A DNA stretch of 5,142 nt from Acidimicrobiia bacterium (lineage in GTDB: Bacteria; Actinomycetota; Acidimicrobiia; Spongiisociales; UBA5794): positions 1-5,142 of the forward strand of contig JAUXCV010000133.1 in the NCBI GenBank assembly GCA_030618675.1, written 5' to 3'. Positions 1 to 5,142 of the stretch are shown one piece after another (the first letter of the stretch is position 1; each line of letters opens with the position of its first letter). A program made the translations under genes and the position numbers. The notes below the pieces were generated by a model that worked only from the letters and a program-made list of their open reading frames with translations, did no database searches and had not been told where the DNA came from.

Positions 1-143
1 CAAGCCCTCCAACTCGTTGACGAAGGCACGGAACTGTCGCTTCGTAGAGCCACTCTCCATGTCATCCGCCGCCTGCTCGAGTTCGGCAAGGCGATCGGGC
101 GTCGGATACCGGAACGCTACAGAGAGCCGTTCGAAATCCTGCA

Positions 144-144
<1 letters not shown>
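1..144 (-). CDS. narJ: Nitrate reductase assembly chaperone NarJ (delta subunit), N-terminal fragment cut by window
   Basis: The first 48 codons of the gene after narH, starting MQDFERLSVAFRYPTPDRLAELEQ and open to base 1. The stretch LSVAFRYPTPDRLAEL fits the N-terminus of NarJ/TorD-family chaperones, where a short helix ends in a Y-P pair followed by a charged helix (E. coli NarJ: SRLLEYPDAALW). NarJ is a cytoplasmic chaperone that binds apo-NarG and is needed for molybdenum cofactor insertion and for attaching NarGH to NarI; it is not part of the final enzyme. The ATG overlaps the narH TGA by one base, and a purine-rich GGAGAGGGGG lies five bases before it, so translation is probably coupled to narH. 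An internal ATG at 60-58 is a less likely start because it would remove the Y-P helix. The assignment rests mostly on position, since little sequence is visible. Confidence 0.85.
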
Positions 145-1655
<1,511 letters not shown>

Positions 1656-1659
1656 GATT

Positions 1660-1665
1660 CCTCCT
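1660..1665 (-). promoter_or_regulatory. Ribosome binding site of narH (AGGAGG)
   Basis: A perfect AGGAGG sits in the 11-base gap between the narG stop and the narH ATG, four bases before the ATG. It begins just after the narG stop codon. It decides the narH start at 1655 over the longer in-frame extension into narG, and suggests efficient independent or re-initiated translation of narH. Confidence 0.85.
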
Positions 1666-1666
1666 C

Positions 1667-4600
1667 TCAGTAGCTGGGCTTGTCGATCTTGCGGACGTAC
1701 ACGAAAGTGTCTCTGTTCACGCCGGTGGGGCCCCAGTAGTTGAATGCGTACGAGAACTGGGCATATCCGCCGCTCATGAGAACGGGCTTGAGCCGGGTTC
1801 GGGTGATCGAGTTGTTCATGCCCGCCCTCTTCTGTCGTAGGGGCGAAATCGGGATGCCGACCGTTCTCTCGGTGGCGTGGTAGACGAACACCGTCCCCTT
1901 CGGGATCCTGGCCGACGTGATGCATCGCTGCACGAACACGCCGTTGTCGTTGAACAACTCGACCCAGTCGTTGTCCGTGATGCCCATCTCAGCGGCCTCT
2001 TTGTCGTTGAGCCACACCGGATAGCCGCCCCGTGACAGCGTCTTCATCCGGATGTTCTCCGAATACGTCGAGTGGATGCTCCACTTGCCGTGCGGCGTGA
2101 TGTAGTTGAGTAACCGGCCCTGCGCCTCGGCCGCAGAGATCTCCGTCTCGGACAACATCGTGTGATCCGGGCGCGGCTTGTACGTGGGCAGATGTTCACC
2201 CCATTCGAGATAGTTCTCGTGATCGAGATAGAAGTGCTGTCTGCCCGTGAGCGTCCGCCAGGGGACCAACTCCTCCACGTTGAGGGTGAAGGGGCTGTAT
2301 GCACGCCCCTTGTTGATGACGGCGCTCCACGTCGGCGTCGTCAACACTCGGCGTGGCTGCGCGACCAGATCGGAGAACCTGATCCGCGTATCGCGCTGAC
2401 CGTCGGAGAGATGCGTGAGCGACAACCCCGTCTTCGCTTCTTCGGCCTGGAAGGCACGGTGTGCCAGTTCACCGTTCGACGCCGGATCGAGCTGGAGGAT
2501 CGCCTCGCAGACTTCACGGTCCCGTTCGAGCGAGGGGTACGGACGCCCGTTCAGCTCAGCCACATCGATGTCGCGCGGCTGGCGCTCGGCAAGTTCCCGG
2601 TAGAAGTCCGCCACGGGGATGTTGAGTCCGTGAGCGCCCACTCCGTTCTTCTCGACGCCCCTCCCGAGTGAGACCATCTTCTCGTAGAGAGTCACGTAGT
2701 CGCGCTCGATCACCCGGAACTTGGGCATGGTCCTACCGGGGATGGCCTCGATCTCACCCTTGTACCAATCCCTGGTATCGGGCTGGGAGATCTCATCGGG
2801 TGTGTCGTGCTGAAGCGGCAGCATCACGATGTCCTTGACCGGACCCCGGATGTGTCGTGCCGACAGATCGGCGACCTTGGCAGCGATCGACTTGAAGATC
2901 AGCCAGTCCGACTTCGACTCCCACGCTGGAGCGACGGCCATCTGCATCGGATTGATGTAGGTGTGCATGTCCGTCGAGTTGATGTCGTCCTTCTCGTACC
3001 AGGTGGCAGCCGGCAAGACTATGTCCGAGTAGAGAGCGCTCGTATCCATCCGGAAGTTGAGATCAACGACGAGATCGAACTTGCCGATCGGGGCATCCTC
3101 GCGGAAGGTGACCTCCTTGACGGTCTCGGCGGCCAACTCGGTTGCCACGGCCGTCGAGTGTGTGCCCAGGTAGTGGCGCATGAAGTACTCATGTCCCTTG
3201 GCGCTGGTGCCGATCGCGTTTCCGCGCCAGATGAACCAGGTCCTCGGCCAGTTCTCCGGTGCGTCCGGATCGTCGACGGAGAACTCGAGTTCATGACTCT
3301 TCAGTCGTTCGACAACGTAGGCGATGATCTCCTCGTCGGTCGTGGCCCCGGTCGCCTGGGCCTCTCTGACGAGGTCCAGCGAGTTCTGCTTGAACTGCGG
3401 ATAGAACGGCAGCCAGCCGCGATGTACGGCCCGCACCTGATGGTCGATCGTGTGATCGTCGGTGGAAGCGTGCTCCGGCAGCGTGTCGTAGTCCGAGTAG
3501 CCCCGCTCGTATCGCCACTGGTCGGAATGGACGTAGTGGAACGATGGCGTGTTCTGATGTCGGGGCGCCATACCCCAATCCCCGCCGAAGGCGATCGCCC
3601 CCCACGACGCGTGGCAGACGAGTTTCTCTTGACCCACGTAGTGGGCGAGGCCACCGCCGTTGACGCCGACCGCGCCCGTGAGCATCAAGGCCACGATGCC
3701 GGAGCGGTAGAGAAGGTTGTTGTGGTACCAGTGGTTGGCGCCGGCACCGATGATGATCATGTTCTTGCCGTTGGTCTTCTCGGCGTTGTCGATCCAGTCC
3801 CTGGCGAAGCGGAGCACGGTGTCCCGATGGATCCCCGTGAACTGCTCCTGCCATGCCGGTGTGTAGAGGGCATCGGCGTCGTCGAGATCGGCGGCGTACT
3901 GCCCGCCGAGACCGCGGTCGACTCCGAACTGGGCGATCATCAGGTCCAGGATCGTTGTGACGGCCACCCGTCCTCGGTCCGTCACGACGTGGCGAACGGG
4001 TACTCCCCGCGTGACGACGCCTCCGTCGGCAAAGTTGTCGAACTCGACTTGAACGATGCCATCGTTGGCGTCGACGAAGGTCAACTCCGGGTCGAGTTCG
4101 TCGCCGTTCAGACCGTCGGTGAGTTCGAGATTCCACTTGCCCTTGTCTTCGGTGGCCCAGCGGTATCCGATCGTTCCCTTGGGCATGCGCGGCCGGCCGG
4201 AGTTGCGATCCCACCAGAGCAGTTTCCATTCGCCGTTCTCGGCATCGCCGTACTCGTCCACGCGATTCGCGCGAATGCACTTGCCCGGCCGTGATCCGTC
4301 GATCTCGACGAGGAACGGCATGTCGGTGTACTGCTTCACGTAGTTCTGGAAGTACGGGATCTGACGGTCGACGTAGCTCTCTTTGAGGATCACATGGTTG
4401 ACGGCCATCCAGAACGCGGTGTCCTGGCCCGGGTTCGACGGAATCCACCAGTCGGCGTACTTGGCGACCTGGCTGAAGTCCGGAGCGAACACGGTGAGCT
4501 TGGCCCCGGCGTGCCGGACCTCGGAGATGAAGTGGCAGTCCGGCGTCCTCGTCATGTTGAGGTTGGCGCCCATCACGGCGACGAACCGGGAGTTGTACCA

Positions 4601-5142
4601 GTCGGCAGATTCGTGGACGTCGGTCTGCTCGCCCCAGATCTCGGGGGAGGCCGGTGGAAGGTCGCAGTACCAGTCGTAGAAGCTCAGGATCGTGCCGCCC
4701 AGCAGGCTGAGGAACCTGCTCCCGGCTGCGTAGCTGATCTGCGACATGGCGGGGATCGGCGAGAAGCCAGCGACCCGGTCGGGGCCGTATGTCTTCGTCG
4801 TGTACACGACCGAGGCGGCGGCGATCTCGAGGGCTTCGTCCCACATCATGCGTCGGAACCCGCCCATGCCGCGAGAGGTTTGAATGCGCTTCCGTTTGGC
4901 AGGATCCTTCATGATCGATGCCCATGCGTCGACAGGATCGGGGTAGACGGCCTTGGCTTCGCGGTAGAGATCGATGAGCACGCCGCGTCCGTACGGGTAC
5001 TTCACACGGATGGGGCTGTAGAGATACCAGGAGTAGCTGATGCCGCGCTGGCATCCACGGGGCTCGTATGGGGGAAGTCCGTCTTCGAGCGCCGGATAGT
5101 CGGTTGCCTGCAGCTCCCAGGTGACGATCCCGTCCTTGACGA
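1667..5142 (-). CDS. narG: Respiratory nitrate reductase alpha (catalytic molybdenum) subunit NarG, 5' end cut by window
   Basis: Catalytic subunit of membrane-bound nitrate reductase. It reduces nitrate to nitrite at a Mo-bisMGD cofactor using electrons from NarH. The reading frame is open from the window edge (first full codon at 5140) to the TGA at 1669-1667, giving 1157 visible residues. By comparison with E. coli NarG (about 1247 aa), some 60 N-terminal residues are missing, including the His and two Cys that begin the FS0 cluster site. The fourth FS0 ligand is visible as Cys30 in EPRGCQRG, followed by the conserved Arg. Asp201 in RTPDCHF matches the Asp that ligates molybdenum. Other family motifs are GPDRVAGFSPIPAMS, SFYDWYCDLPPASP, WGEQTDV, GAGANHWYH, YSDIVLPAATWYEKDD and PWRTLTGRQ. 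The C-terminal molybdopterin-dinucleotide-binding domain spans roughly residues 1011-1125. The protein ends at VRKIDKPSY, without the longer E. coli tail. A GTG at 5005 is an internal Val, not a start: homology continues upstream. Whether a Tat-like signal exists cannot be seen. A nitrite oxidoreductase role is possible but less likely. Confidence 0.97.
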   Translation of the reverse strand, partial: VKDGIVTWELQATDYPALEDGLPPYEPRGCQRGISYSWYLYSPIRVKYPYGRGVLIDLYREAKAVYPDPVDAWASIMKDPAKRKRIQTSRGMGGFRRMMWDEALEIAAASVVYTTKTYGPDRVAGFSPIPAMSQISYAAGSRFLSLLGGTILSFYDWYCDLPPASPEIWGEQTDVHESADWYNSRFVAVMGANLNMTRTPDCHFISEVRHAGAKLTVFAPDFSQVAKYADWWIPSNPGQDTAFWMAVNHVILKESYVDRQIPYFQNYVKQYTDMPFLVEIDGSRPGKCIRANRVDEYGDAENGEWKLLWWDRNSGRPRMPKGTIGYRWATEDKGKWNLELTDGLNGDELDPELTFVDANDGIVQVEFDNFADGGVVTRGVPVRHVVTDRGRVAVTTILDLMIAQFGVDRGLGGQYAADLDDADALYTPAWQEQFTGIHRDTVLRFARDWIDNAEKTNGKNMIIIGAGANHWYHNNLLYRSGIVALMLTGAVGVNGGGLAHYVGQEKLVCHASWGAIAFGGDWGMAPRHQNTPSFHYVHSDQWRYERGYSDYDTLPEHASTDDHTIDHQVRAVHRGWLPFYPQFKQNSLDLVREAQATGATTDEEIIAYVVERLKSHELEFSVDDPDAPENWPRTWFIWRGNAIGTSAKGHEYFMRHYLGTHSTAVATELAAETVKEVTFREDAPIGKFDLVVDLNFRMDTSALYSDIVLPAATWYEKDDINSTDMHTYINPMQMAVAPAWESKSDWLIFKSIAAKVADLSARHIRGPVKDIVMLPLQHDTPDEISQPDTRDWYKGEIEAIPGRTMPKFRVIERDYVTLYEKMVSLGRGVEKNGVGAHGLNIPVADFYRELAERQPRDIDVAELNGRPYPSLERDREVCEAILQLDPASNGELAHRAFQAEEAKTGLSLTHLSDGQRDTRIRFSDLVAQPRRVLTTPTWSAVINKGRAYSPFTLNVEELVPWRTLTGRQHFYLDHENYLEWGEHLPTYKPRPDHTMLSETEISAAEAQGRLLNYITPHGKWSIHSTYSENIRMKTLSRGGYPVWLNDKEAAEMGITDNDWVELFNDNGVFVQRCITSARIPKGTVFVYHATERTVGIPISPLRQKRAGMNNSITRTRLKPVLMSGGYAQFSYAFNYWGPTGVNRDTFVYVRKIDKPSY

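Noticed and set aside
1656..1925. A 90-codon upstream extension of narH
   Set aside because: It overlaps the conserved end of narG, its translation has no family similarity, and the start at 1655 has a perfect ribosome binding site and E. coli-like numbering.
2807..4294. A 495-codon open frame on the plus strand opposite narG
   Set aside because: It lies wholly antisense to well-conserved NarG coding sequence, has no recognisable domain, and its Val/Asp/Arg-rich composition is what the antisense of GC-rich codons gives.
5003..5005. GTG as the start of narG
   Set aside because: The same frame continues upstream to the window edge with clear NarG homology, including the FS0 Cys, so this codon is an internal Val.
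3291..5054. A 587-codon open frame on the minus strand overlapping narG in another frame
   Set aside because: Extremely Arg/Pro-rich translation typical of an out-of-frame reading of GC-rich DNA; the narG frame is strongly supported by homology.

Overview
The window is an internal piece of a respiratory nitrate reductase operon. All genes lie on the minus strand and are read right to left as narG > narH > narJ. The sequence is GC-rich by eye (about 60%), with codons mostly ending in G or C. The proteins resemble the membrane-bound NarGHI type. Compared from memory, NarG is closer to Gram-positive NarG (Bacillus-like stretches such as VKDGIVTWE and SPIRVKYPYGRGVL, and an early C-terminal end) than to E. 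coli NarG. This fits a high-GC actinobacterium, possibly of the Acidimicrobiia kind, or a member of the Chloroflexi. The taxonomic placement is inference, and no marker in the window settles it.

Layout: bases 5142-1667 encode the catalytic molybdenum subunit NarG. Its start lies beyond the right edge, and about 60 N-terminal residues are missing by comparison with E. coli. After an 11-base gap holding a strong AGGAGG ribosome binding site, bases 1655-144 encode the complete 503-residue iron-sulfur subunit NarH. Its stop codon shares one base with the start codon of narJ (TGATG). NarJ, the dedicated assembly chaperone, runs off the left edge after 48 codons. The membrane cytochrome b subunit NarI would be expected next, outside the window. 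The plus strand shows no credible gene, and no stretch over 300 bases lacks a gene.

How the parts work together: quinol is oxidised at NarI, electrons pass through the four iron-sulfur clusters of NarH and the FS0 cluster of NarG to the Mo-bisMGD site, and nitrate is reduced to nitrite there. NarJ is needed to insert the molybdenum cofactor into apo-NarG. All visible cluster ligands and the molybdenum-ligating Asp are intact, and there are no frameshifts, so the complex is probably functional.

I see no undescribed system. The points worth a second look are several substitutions in otherwise conserved NarG motifs, some close in sequence to cofactor ligands. They may mark a divergent NarG branch.
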